64,000 bases of DNA from Lutraria lutraria (Eukaryota > Mollusca > Bivalvia > Venerida > Mactridae), in assembly GCA_964023205.1 (NCBI GenBank), contig OZ026847.1, positions 12,903,182-12,967,181 on the forward strand, written 5' to 3'. A model generated the notes under the pieces. It searched no databases and was not told where the DNA came from. It worked only from the letters and a program-made list of their open reading frames with translations. Below are positions 15,201 through 27,200 of this stretch, in pieces (within the stretch, counting starts at the first letter, position 1; every line of letters starts with the position of its first letter). Both the position numbers and the translations under genes were made by a program.

Positions 15201-18200
15201 CTGAAAACAAGACTGTTTCTTTGTCTGGCCTGATCGCAATAACACATTTCTCTGTAAATAACATAAAAAAAATACAAACTGAAACACATTGATTTTTTTA
15301 CAATTAAAAAAAAATGTACTTATTGTAATTATGATATAAAACAAAACTTACTTCAGTGCATCATTCATATTTCATTTATTGTCATATTTACATTTTAAAC
15401 TGTGAAATTTAACAGAACTGTAATGGACCAGGGTTTAGTCTCATAGAGTTAAACTTGAAAATCTTATTAATTTGTATCATACTCATTCTTTTTAAGGATT
15501 TATTATCCACAGATAAAAGTAAATGTCTGAAATGTATTCTGTTACCAAGATCTTAAAGTTTGAAAACTGAAATCTTAGCTAATAGGTGTCTATGAAACCT
15601 ACTGGTAGTTCCTGATTGAGGTCAGAAAATAATGAACGGAAAACTTAAATGAAAGTACTCATGGAAACTGAACAGATCACTGCAACATGGAACAGGAACT
15701 ACAGTTTAACAATTTCATGGCGGATGTAGAAAACAATTAGTAATTTGGTCCGCATTCAAATTCATGTGCACAGAGCAAGTGAGAGCTATGGGAAGCTGTC
15801 AACTGTTGTTCAATTTCCAAAAATCACTGAAGGATTATGGTCATAATGAACTAATATTATATGTTTTAATATCTTAATTGGGAATATGAAAATTTAGCAT
15901 CCCTACGTTCAAAACTTACTATGCAAATCTTAGTCCAAGTGAATATATATATATATATATAAACATACATGTATATATATTTCGAGGGTTCAATGCAACA
16001 CTGTCGTAACTCATATTGAAATAAGAACAAGTTACGACAGTGTTGTGCTGAGCCCTCGATTTGTACCGGTATATAAGATATAAAATTGAATTGAAATCTT
16101 TTTGTGATGCCTCTTAAAATAGAAATTGTGTTTTAAACACTAAATTATGCAAACTTGTTTCATCAGTTAGTTCTTCAGTGCTTCAACAAATCATTGATGT
16201 CGTATAGTTATATAGATCCGTTTCATTTAAGTTTGAAAATGTGTAAAAAAGCAAAAAAAGGAATAAGAATTACTTTAATATAGATATTATTTTGGATAAT
16301 ATGTTGGTGTGACTTAGTGATAGATATTTCTTTCATGTTTATCTATTTGTTGCCTGAAAAAATGTCCTGTTTACAATTATCCACCCTTTTGATTTTGTGG
16401 ATATAAGTAGGTGAAAATGTCAAGGACAAATAATACCTCTAAATATAACAGGTATGTTCAGAAAAGGAATTATAGAAAAGAGACATTTTCACCCACCTAT
16501 CCAATTTTTTGTCAAATAAGCATTAGGCATAAACAGGACTGTTTTTTCTAGTCTCTCAATCTATTAAATCCTTGTAAAGTATAACATATATAATGTATCA
16601 TGTTTAATCAAACTGTGATTACACATTTATTGAAGAAATATGTTTTGACTTACTGGGTAATCAAAAATATATCGTAGAAGATTTGATGGATGTTCAATAG
16701 TTTTGTAGAAAAGGTTTAACCTTGTCTGCTCTCTTTATTTTTTGCCAGGAAGAAGAAATCTCTGCGTAAATTTTTTTTTCAACTTTTTTTTTATCACATT
16801 GATTTAAATGGCTTTATTAAGCTACTATGTAAATAAAGATAGTTTTATATTTCCTCAAGCTATTTTTATCTATTGAGATTCAAATAACAGGGTTGTTTTG
16901 AATTTTTAAAAGTTATTCTAATTTTACGATCAGTATTCGTTTTTGTGAAATAACATGAAAATTATGTCAAAGTTGATGTCACTCAGACGTTCTTGACAGT
17001 TGTGCTTTTTAACGCTTTTGATAGCAATGGGCTACTGTGATGAAAATATTTTTTCTGAAATGGAATCTGGTGTGTTTTTAATTTGGAAATGGGACATTTA
17101 CAAATTTTCAGTTGGTGTTAGTAATATAACCTGCAAGTATCAGTTGTTATGTATGAGTAATTGGTACAATTAAGTATACTACATTATTGAAAAATTTAAA
17201 AATATGAAGTAAAATTACAGAATTTTATTTGAAGAAACCCCATAGACTCGAAAAATACGCGATTGTAAAGTACATAATTTATATTAAAAGCTTTGAGGAA
17301 CAATTTTGTTTGTTTATTTCAGAGATATTTACATCTAGAGTTTATGCATCCTGTTATGAGAATGGTTTAAGTGAATGACTCTTTGTGTCCTGATAGTTTG
17401 TTTATGAAGGTTTCTACAATGTTATGAGAAACGGGGCCGTTATCTGCATCTGATGTTTTATGCGCAGGTTTTTGTCATGCACCGCATCTGGTAAATGTAT
17501 CAGGTTTTACTTTTTCTGTTGAAAAAGTCGGCTGTTTTTCCTTGATAAGTTCTTGTGGGACGACCCTTTCAAATCTAAAAAAGAAATAAAATTTAAAATT
17601 CACTCGTAAGTGATATAGAATTTTTCTCAGCATGACTAACTGTTTCAAGAACAAGGTATATGTAAAGAAAACATGGAAAAAATTATGTTTTGTTTGGTAT
17701 TGAAAAAAGAAATTATGCAATGTCAGTAGATAACTGAAAATAATGAGGTTTTTTTATTGCCAAAAATCACAATTCTTTTTTTTCTATATATGTAACTGGC
17801 ATGTAGTCAAAATCATTTATTATAATGCTATAAATTAATGTTTATTTTACAATAAGAATGTCAGATTTAGAAAAAAGACATTTTTTCTTACAACACAAAA
17901 AGAATTTTACTTCAAAATATTCTTCATCATGTTTTATGAATTTAAAATCTTGTAAAAAAAGATGTTAGGAAAAACAGCTTTTTAAATTTGCAAGAAATCC
18001 ATTTGCTGTATTTTTGCCCATTGGACCAAACAATATTTTTTCATCGTGTATTTATCAATGATTTCAGTTTGCTGGTTAACTCTCCAGTTCTAGGCAGGCA
18101 TTCATTATTTCCAGACACAAAATACTCAATTTTAAATTGCAGTTTGTTTACACTGGTTTAATGTGTTATGGATTATCCAACCGCGCATCGTACGCGGTTT

Positions 18201-21200
18201 GCTTTTCTGTGGTATTAATCATTAACCATGTATTCAAACATGATTTTAAATTTGGTCGATCAACCAACATAAGGTAGAAAAAACTTTGGAAGAAATTTAA
18301 TAATGAACACATTGAGCACAATTGACTTATAAATTCACAAATTTCTATCCTTTGCTTGGTTCAGCAAAATAATTAGGTTGCAGGTATCTAAAATTTAGCA
18401 TTTTAGGGTTCTGAAACCCATGAAATAATTTCAAGTTTGTTTTAGAAAACATTTTTGTTGGTTAATTTTCAGTCAAAAATCAAAAAGAACCAGTTTCTGC
18501 CTTTGGTTTCATATTCTGGAATCTGTTTGGTAATGGTAACAAATGTGCTGCTGAAAGCTGATGCTATAAGCAGCAAGCCAATTTAGGACCTGAATATCGG
18601 TCAACTGTTGACACAAATAATTGGAAATCATATTTATAACAACAAAATTTTGACAGATACTTTAATATTGTGAAGCCTGTTACAGCTACAATTGTTGTTG
18701 AGGGATGATGGTGGTCGAGTGGTAATGCGCTTGACTTCTAAATGAAAGGTCACAAGCGCAATCCTCGACTCTGCCTTTCGAATTTCTCAGGGATGCTTTT
18801 TCAGTGTCCCCATCGTAACTATAGATACCTAGCCAAGTACTGTGTCTAGAACATCACAGCTAGAAAAAAGTATGAGGCTTGTAGCAATTTGCTTTACACC
18901 GGGCATGATTGAAAGAACCAGGAAAAGCTATTCCAAAAGAGTAGTTCTCTTGTATCTAATATCTCCTCTCTCTCTCTGTGGAGGCTCTGAAATAACTGAC
19001 CATAGCTGTAGAAAGGGCCGTTAAACTGAAGATAAATGGATAAACTACTTATTGAGGCTTGTTACAAGTTAAATTGGTTTATTAAATAATTTTTAAAAAA
19101 TGGTTACAACTCTACAAGTAATACAGCATGACCTTTCCAAAGCAACACCCTTTAGGAGTAGCAACATTATGTTGTTGTTGAGAGGTTGTTGCTCAAGAGA
19201 GGTTAAAGTTATAGTTAAATAATGCAGTGGGAAAAAATGATGCTGTTGTTGAAGGGAGGTTGTTGCTTAAGAGGGGGTTGCTCTAGAGAGGTAACACTGT
19301 AGCTTCTTGAGATACAATTGAAAATGGCTCTATTTCCATGACAAATCAGTTCTAGTAGCCACTTATGTGAGATCATAAAGGATATTAAGACATAGTATCA
19401 CTATTAAGATGTATATTATTAATTTCAAGTTTCGGTTTTCCCTGACAAATTTCAGCTTTGCACTGTGTATAAATCCTAAGTGTGCACAATAATTGCATAC
19501 GTTTTATATTACATGTTTAAGTTTACCTGTGCATTCTCATATTCTCCTGCATACACTGTTGATAAAGTGATGCAGATTAAGTAATGAGTATGGCAATATC
19601 TGTGTATCAGCTGAATTTAATCGTTGTGAAACTGTGGGACCAGATAATGACTACTTAAAAATATTTATGCATCAGTTTTATCATTAGTTTTATGGGTGTG
19701 TAGCCTTCACTCTATGGAATGCATATTATAGATGTGCTTACCATAAATTTGTATCGTTCCTGTCTTAATTTAGTCAGCACTTTAACCATATTCATGGAGT
19801 TTTGAGTAATTCAAATGCTCTTCCCCTTCGAATAAATTAATAAAATCATGAACTTTTCTTGAACTATTCATGACCTATGCATATATTTGGCAGGGATAAT
19901 AAGTCATTTTGAAGATCGAGGGTTCAACGCAACAGTGTCGTAACTCATATTGAAATAAGAACAAGTTACGACAGTGTTGCGTTGAACCCTCGAGATGTAT
20001 TAAAAATTTGAAAGAAAATTGTTCACTTTGAAAATCCTTAAACATAGCTACAGAGTTTTTTCCCTCTTTTACAAACTTGAAAGAGTTATTTGGTCAAACT
20101 TAAAGAATAATATAGGCCATAGTGTTAAGCCATTATTCACATGTCTTGTAAAAACTTATTTGGTTGGGTAAAAAAATTGTAATTTTACGAAAAAATAAAT
20201 GAAATATTGAATGAAACAACATGTGCCTAACTGACCTCTTCTGGAGGACCTGTTTAAGTAATTTTTTGTCACAATTTCTTAACTGCCCACCTACAAATCA
20301 TGAGTACTATAGATCTTACATACTGACTGTTTAGTGTCCGATACTTTAAGCACATTGTTAGCTTAAGATATACTTTAGAAGCCATTTTAATTCAAAGTTC
20401 TGGAAGTTTCATTGGAACTGGACTTACATGGACTTGCACAGCAACATGGAATGAGAATTAGTATAACAATTGCATGGTGGATGTAGAAATACATGTAGTA
20501 CTTTGGTCCGCATCAAAATTCATGCGTGTCATGCTATAGTAATGTCTATGTTCAGTTTCCAAACCATAGGCTAGACCTTAACTTGGTTTTCTGTTAGAGT
20601 TTAGCAGAGCACTTTGCAATCCTTGGTCATTATGTTCTCTGTTTGATAAACAAGAGCCTGACAAAGGTATAACAAGAAAAACTATAACATAACGTTATAG
20701 GTAGATGAACTTCAAGAAGCATATTGGTTTATGTTTTTTGTATGAAGTTGCTTTTTTCATAAAGGATATTGCCTGTATATTTAATTCAATCCAAGGGTAT
20801 AGAATATTTACATGATATGAGTAATATACATTATAATGACAATCATGAGTATTTCACAAATGAATAAATTCATGTATATAGTTCACAAGCACATGGTTAT
20901 GTCATACCCTACATCACTCAAATAGAATCCACCCTTAATGTTAAGGAATTCACCCTATCATTCAACCACATTGAACTTCAAATAGCCACACAACAACTTA
21001 TCTAGGCAATGCCTTCATGATTTACTTACCTGTCAACTATTACATGAAACAAGTAAATAGACAATCATGTTTCTGTCCTAGATTACTGACATGACAAGGA
21101 TAATAGCATAAAGAAACGCATTATACTCTCAGAGTACAAGATAGTGCACCATATGTTGGCCATATTGATTTTTCAGGCATAAGCTAACAGGGGATTGTTC

Positions 21201-24200
21201 CCTGAAAAGACTGCTAAGGGCCATGGGATCTATCTAAGGGCTTTGGCAAATTGTTATGCACTTCCATCTGACTCCAAGAACTAGTAAAACTGACTGTGTA
21301 AGTTTTTCTATTCAGGCAAATTTAACCCAAAAAAACACCCTTGGAAAGCCAAAATAAGGCCTTTATTGACAGTTTTGCCTGTACAGTACATCCTCTGTAG
21401 AGCAACACCCTGTGGCAGCTGCAGATATTGGCCATTGTTTAGACGTTGTTGCTCTACAGAGGTTAAATTTATAGTAAATATCAGCTCAGGGAAATTTTGA
21501 AGGTGTTGTTATAGAGAGGTTGTTACTCTACAGAGGGCCGCTCTGGAGAGGTTGTACTGTACATGTATTTGGAGGTGGTATCTAACGCAGGTTCGACGAT
21601 ATGTACTAATTTGCTCATGAATGTTCATATGTGTTCTGTCTGACAAATGAGTGAATAGAATACACACTTTATTGTTTGCTGTCCAATTTTGATGTATGTA
21701 ATGAAAGTTAAGTTGTCAGAATTAGGGAGGAAATATTTGTGGTTGTATTACTTCCGGGAGACTGTGATTTGTCTAATATATATTTCCATGTGCTTTGATG
21801 GGTTTGGGGAAAGATGACATTTGGGGAATGTAGGATTTTTTGTATGCGTTTTTGGTACAAACAAACAGACAAATAGGCCCAAAATAATATGCCTTGATCT
21901 ATCGATACTGGGGCATAAAAATAAAGGGCTGGTAGGCCTATTGCTTTTGGCCTGTTTGTTTGTACCAAACTATACAATCAAAATGCTTGCACCTACAATC
22001 ATCAAACCTCATACTTTGTTCCTCATAATGACCTCAAGGACCTGTGCATTTTCAGGGGAGTAGTCAAATTTGATGTGATTATATCTTGTTTAGTGATGTT
22101 AGTTGAATTTTTTTTTATTTGCTTTATCATATTTTTTATCTTTTTATGTTTTCAGGCTGGGTCTCCATCAACTGATACACACAGCCCTATGTCATCTACT
22201 GTGACAGCTGGTGAGTATTTAAACATAATTCAATGCTAATTGCTTCGAAAATGGAAACAGCCATAATATATCGAGGGCTCAACGCAACAGTGTCGTAACT
22301 CATATTGAAATAAGAACAAGTTACGACAGTATTGTGTTGAGCCCTCAGTATGTGATTAACACTAAAGCATGTACTTCAATTTATTTGCAACATTTCATGG
22401 AAGTTATTTCACTGCTGCAATAACTAATTATTGTATCATCTGTTTATTTTAACAGATGTCAATATTTTGTCAAATTGTTACGGCCTCCATGGTCAAGTGG
22501 TTCATAGTCTTAGCTGGAGTGGGTTTAACACCATTTGTCAGTAATATATATTATATAAATAATAAATATTGAATGATATTTCAGTAATATACAGTGACCA
22601 GTTGAGATAACCAGTTTTCCTAGACTGTATTTTAACCTGTGACTACTAACTCAGTTCTACAATATTGAAAGTCTCTCCCCATATAGTCGGTATTAAGAAT
22701 TTCCAGCAATCACAGACATCATACAATACTGAAATTGATGCCAAAGTATGTAATGTATGTATAACATAGTCACTTGATAATGAATATAATTGCATTAAAT
22801 GTCTGCCAGCGTTTCCAAGTGTGTCAAGTTTCATGCTGAAACCCCCAATGTAAGTGGCAGGGAACTGAAAAAAGGTGCCATTCTCACGTGCATAAGGCAC
22901 CTTGTGAAAACTTGTTAATATACTAATTAGGTTAATGAATTCTCTAGTACATCTTCAGAACTACTTTTGCTACTATCAACAAGAAGACAATGATGAGCTT
23001 TTACTCGCTCATCTCGAGGGTTCAACGCAACACTGTCGTAACTTGTTCTTATTTCAATATGAGTTACGACACTGTTGCGTTGAACCCTCGATCTGGGTAA
23101 AGGCTGTGATTTCATATTCATTCATATCTTTGCAACTTCTCTATATCAATGTTTAATTAGTACTGAGCCGAAAACACTGATCTTGAAATCATCAAGACAA
23201 ACATTTGGAGCATCTCTCGTCAAGACCTATTAAAAAATTATGTCTCTGTTAGCCCAGGTGATGATGTCTCTGTTAGCCCAGATGTCACATGTTCAAATAT
23301 GTTCAAGATATCATTGGGACAAACATTCTGAAAAAGTTTGATGAAGATCAGATCAAAACTGTGTTTACAGAACTGTGACCTCTAGAGTGTTTACAGAACT
23401 GACCTCTAGAGTGTTTACTGAACTGTGACCTCTAGAGTGTTTACAGAACTGACCTCTAGAGTGTTTACTGAACTGTGACCTCTAGAGTGTTTACTGAACT
23501 GTGACCTCTAAAGTGTTTACAGAATTGTGACCTCTAGAGTGTTTACAGAATTGTGACCTCTAGAGTGTTTACAGAACTGTGACCTCTAGAGTGTTTACAG
23601 AACTGACCTCTAGAGTGTTTACTGAACTGTGACCTCTAGAGTGTTTACTGAACTGTGACCTCTAGAGTGTTTACAGAATTGTGACCTCTAGAGTGTTTAC
23701 AGAATTGACCTCTAGAGTGTTTACAGAACTGTGACCTCTAGAGTGTTTACAGAACTGTGACCTCTAGAGTGTCTACAATCCCAAGTCCCACGACTGACTA
23801 CGAATGCCGGACATTGATTGATCCCAATAGCTAATCTTTGAGCAATACATACTTAGGTGAGCTAGAAAGCAGTTGCATTGTGATTCACTTGGTGTTCCTG
23901 TTGAGTCCCAGAAGATAATTTGCCTTAGTGTACCGGTCTATATAACATTCATATCATTTCTGAGCAGCAAGAGCTATGTCGAGGGCTCAGCGCAACACTG
24001 ACATAACTTGTTCTTATTTCAATATGAGTTACGACACTGTTGCGTTGAACCCTCGATGTGCTTATGCCAGGTATTGAAGACAAACCTGAAGTCCCACAAT
24101 CTGAAGAGGCTAATGATAGATAATTTACCTGCAAACTTAACTGTAACATGCTGTTGTAATTTTAAGGATTTAAGTGAATTTAGTAGAAGCTGAGAGGAAT

Positions 24201-27200
24201 TATTCTTCAATTATTTTTTATGTTACCTAGTTACTTGTGTAGAAAGAGAGACAGTTCATTAATTATAATGAAGTCACTTTTTTGGCTGAAGTTTGGTTTA
24301 TTTTGAGTTTTTGCTTTCTTATTCTGTTGACTTTAAAACATGTTGATCCTGTCATGATTAGAATTATGCTGTCATAGCCGGTGACCTTGCTCTGTGAACA
24401 GTTTTAGTGTCTTGTAGAAATTTAATGGTGTCTAGCCTATGGTATTAGAATTTTACAATTGTTTTAATAATCATCACTTTCAAGTGTTAGGATAAGACCA
24501 TTGTCTATATAGTGGCCTTTATTTCCAGGTGACTATATTAATCCACGTATGACTGTAATTTGGTGCATTAAACACCCATTTTATACATCTTTAATTGACA
24601 AGATTCATTAGTGAACTATAATGACTTTCTCTCATTAAACTAAAGTAAACAGTAGACTGATAAGGTCGTTTATTTTTGGTAACTTGGCATGTTTCTGTGG
24701 TACCTAATTTTTGCCTTTTCTCGGGTGAAGTCATTCCAGTCTTTCTGTTAATTAATCGCATTTGAAACCATGCAAAATTAACTTACGGTAAGCACCCCTC
24801 ATGAAATAAACAAGTGATATCAAGCCAAGGTTATATCTGCGTGCAAAAACAAGTTATCTTATTCAACAGTTACTCCTGTCAATGTTATCTTGAATAGAAG
24901 GTCCAGTGGCCAGTTCAATATTTTCCGTTTGTTACCAAAATGTGTTGAAACATTATGCTGTTGACAGTATATATACATGTAGATAGTTCATGGTCCTTGG
25001 GTCAGATATGGTCCATATTTGGTTGAGATATATAGTGATGTTGAGATTTTCATGGGAATTTTAGGAACACATATACATAGTGTGTCTGGTGTCACCTTGA
25101 GCAATATTTGCTAGAGCACTGGATACTGTACATACACATGTACTAGTCTGGCCAGTGATGTTGCTTTATGGTAGAGTGTCCACCTTAGTTATTGAAGGTC
25201 TTGCGTTTGTATCACTATAGAAGCCTATAATGATTGCTGCAGCAGATGGGAGTTGGTTGTGCTTTTACTGGATTAGAATTTTGTATTTGTACTTCTCTAT
25301 CTGTTATGATGTCGAAATATGAAAAGTTAGCATCTGATTTCTAAGCTTCAGTCAGTATATATGTAGCATTCAAGTCAGGCCTAATGGCACTTGTAGTTCA
25401 CTTTCTTTCAAATGCAACGATAATAGTATACTAGTAATTAAAGTCAGTATAATGAAAACTGGGAAACCATGCACATTATCACACTGCTTAAATTGGTTTC
25501 ATGGCTCTATTGCTTACCTCAGTATAACCATTATACAGTCCCCACTACCGACCATGTCTCTTTATGAGAGGAAGTAGGCAGTTGCTTACGAAGGATGGGA
25601 GTCTTAGAAGTACCTGGGTTCTTCCGAGGAACGATGGTTAGGTGAACTGCCTGCCTCATATGACTCTGACTGTTGAAAAGGGGCGTAATTAATACTCAAA
25701 CAAACCATTATACAGCAAGTAGCAGAGATGATGGCACAAACACCACACCATAGTATAATCACTATACTGTTATAACAGTAGTCAAAACGATCCATATTAT
25801 TATCATAATATATTGTTTACCATGTTGTCAGTCTGTTCCTGTGTACGATCAGTCATCATTTACTTCATTTACTTGCAAGTATGCACAGATGTACGTAATT
25901 AGCATTTCAAGGTAAATTGCAAATTGCATACAAAGTCATATACATTATATGCAGCACATGGTGTTTGTAAGATTTCCTTCAATTTTATCCCATTATTTCT
26001 TGAGTTATTCATCTAAACAACTTTTAACATACAGTAAAGCCTGTGTTAATAGCCATCTGTACATGATGACAAACCTGTGAATAATGGACCCACATGTGCT
26101 ATATAGACAACCCTGTGAAAAATGGCCAATTTTCAGTGCCCTGCTGGCTTACATTTTATATAGGAATTATTGATGGTCTAGTGGTTATAGTGCTGGATGA
26201 CAGAACAAAAGGTTGTGGGTTCGGATCTCGGCTCTACCTTACATCTTTCTCAGGGACACTTCTTCAGTGTCCCGGTATCCCAATTACTGAGCCAAGTACC
26301 GAATTTAGAAAATCAAAGGAAAATAGGTAAAGTATGTATCATTGCCTTATGATGGGCATGATAAAAACAATAGGAAAAACTATTCGAAGTTAAAAAAGGG
26401 ATACAAATACCTGGTTCTCTCTCTCTCAACCCTGAGATGACCTCAGCTGTAATACTAAGAATGGGTATTTAAACAACAAAATGATAAACAAAAAAAATAA
26501 TGTTTTTTTTATAAAGGCTACATTTTCTTCTCTTTCCTTTTTGTTGCTTTTGTTGACAATCATTTTCTCTAGTTCTGTAACCTATGACTGATTAAAAAAA
26601 CTTTCAAACTTAACTTCATTATGACTTAGTAAACACTCATGAACTTGATAGAAGTAGTGAAAGATTGACACATAATGATTTACTTTCAATGAAGGGACAA
26701 ATGTTATTTTTAGTTTTATTTTCTTCTAAATACATCAAGTAAAGGTACAATTATTACCTTTGCTCTTTTAAACTCTGTTGTATTTTGAGATCAAGGCCGG
26801 TATTCAATAAACATCTTAAGTAATTTTTAACTTTAGTTATATTTTTCCTTAAATTCGACTTTTTCCTTAACTCTTGTGTACTAATATAAAGGAGGAAATC
26901 ACAATAATATGGTTGTATCTTTGTTCTAACGATGCCAATTATGAAAATGATAATTCATTTTCACACTTTTGATGACTGGTTTACAAACTTTAACCATGAA
27001 AAAATTTTTACACTTATTATAATAAGTAAAAAATTTGACTTCAGTTAAAGAAAATCTTAAGATGTTTTGTGAATACAGACCCAGATCCACCCTTATATTG
27101 TGACCTTTTCACAGAATCTAATTATAATTACAGTGTTAGCTAATTTCTTGGTAAATACTGTATTTTCATTAATTTTTGTTGGGCTCAATATTTGTGTTTG

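Larger units (their letters stand above)
229..22155 (+). other. Intron 1 (about 21.9 kb)
   Basis: The intron runs from GTCAGT at 229 to TTTTCAG at 22155. It holds minisatellites, a G-rich tract, SINE-like repeats, four 76-bp fold-back elements and two 176-bp MITEs, all listed separately, plus a CpG-rich stretch at 10370-11060. In 1120-2130, 2280-3500, 3790-5310, 5680-6540, 6750-7410, 7810-8620, 9440-10370, 11070-13750, 13860-15640, 16065-18700, 20000-20380 and 20670-21380 I see only AT-rich sequence. None shows a credible exon with matching phase (0 in, 0 out). Confidence 0.8.
164..22204 (+). promoter_or_regulatory. Overlapping upstream ORF spanning exons 1-2
   Basis: ATG 164 lies 14 nt before the main ATG in a different frame, with a purine at -3 and C at +4. 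It stays open through exon 1, and after splicing to exon 2 meets TGA at 22202-22204, 38 codons in all. It therefore overlaps the main start. If it lies on the mature mRNA it would be expected to reduce initiation at ATG 178. I infer no function for the peptide. Confidence 0.4.

Noticed and set aside
22927..24210. Frames containing SRVQRNSVVTHIEIRTSY and related strings
   Set aside because: They translate the 76-bp fold-back elements. The same string appears wherever the element is inserted.
18701..26240. tRNA genes at the box A/B motifs (18.7 kb, 26.2 kb, 6.7 kb reverse)
   Set aside because: No complete cloverleaf with acceptor stem is present. The motifs are heads of dispersed SINEs with shared bodies.
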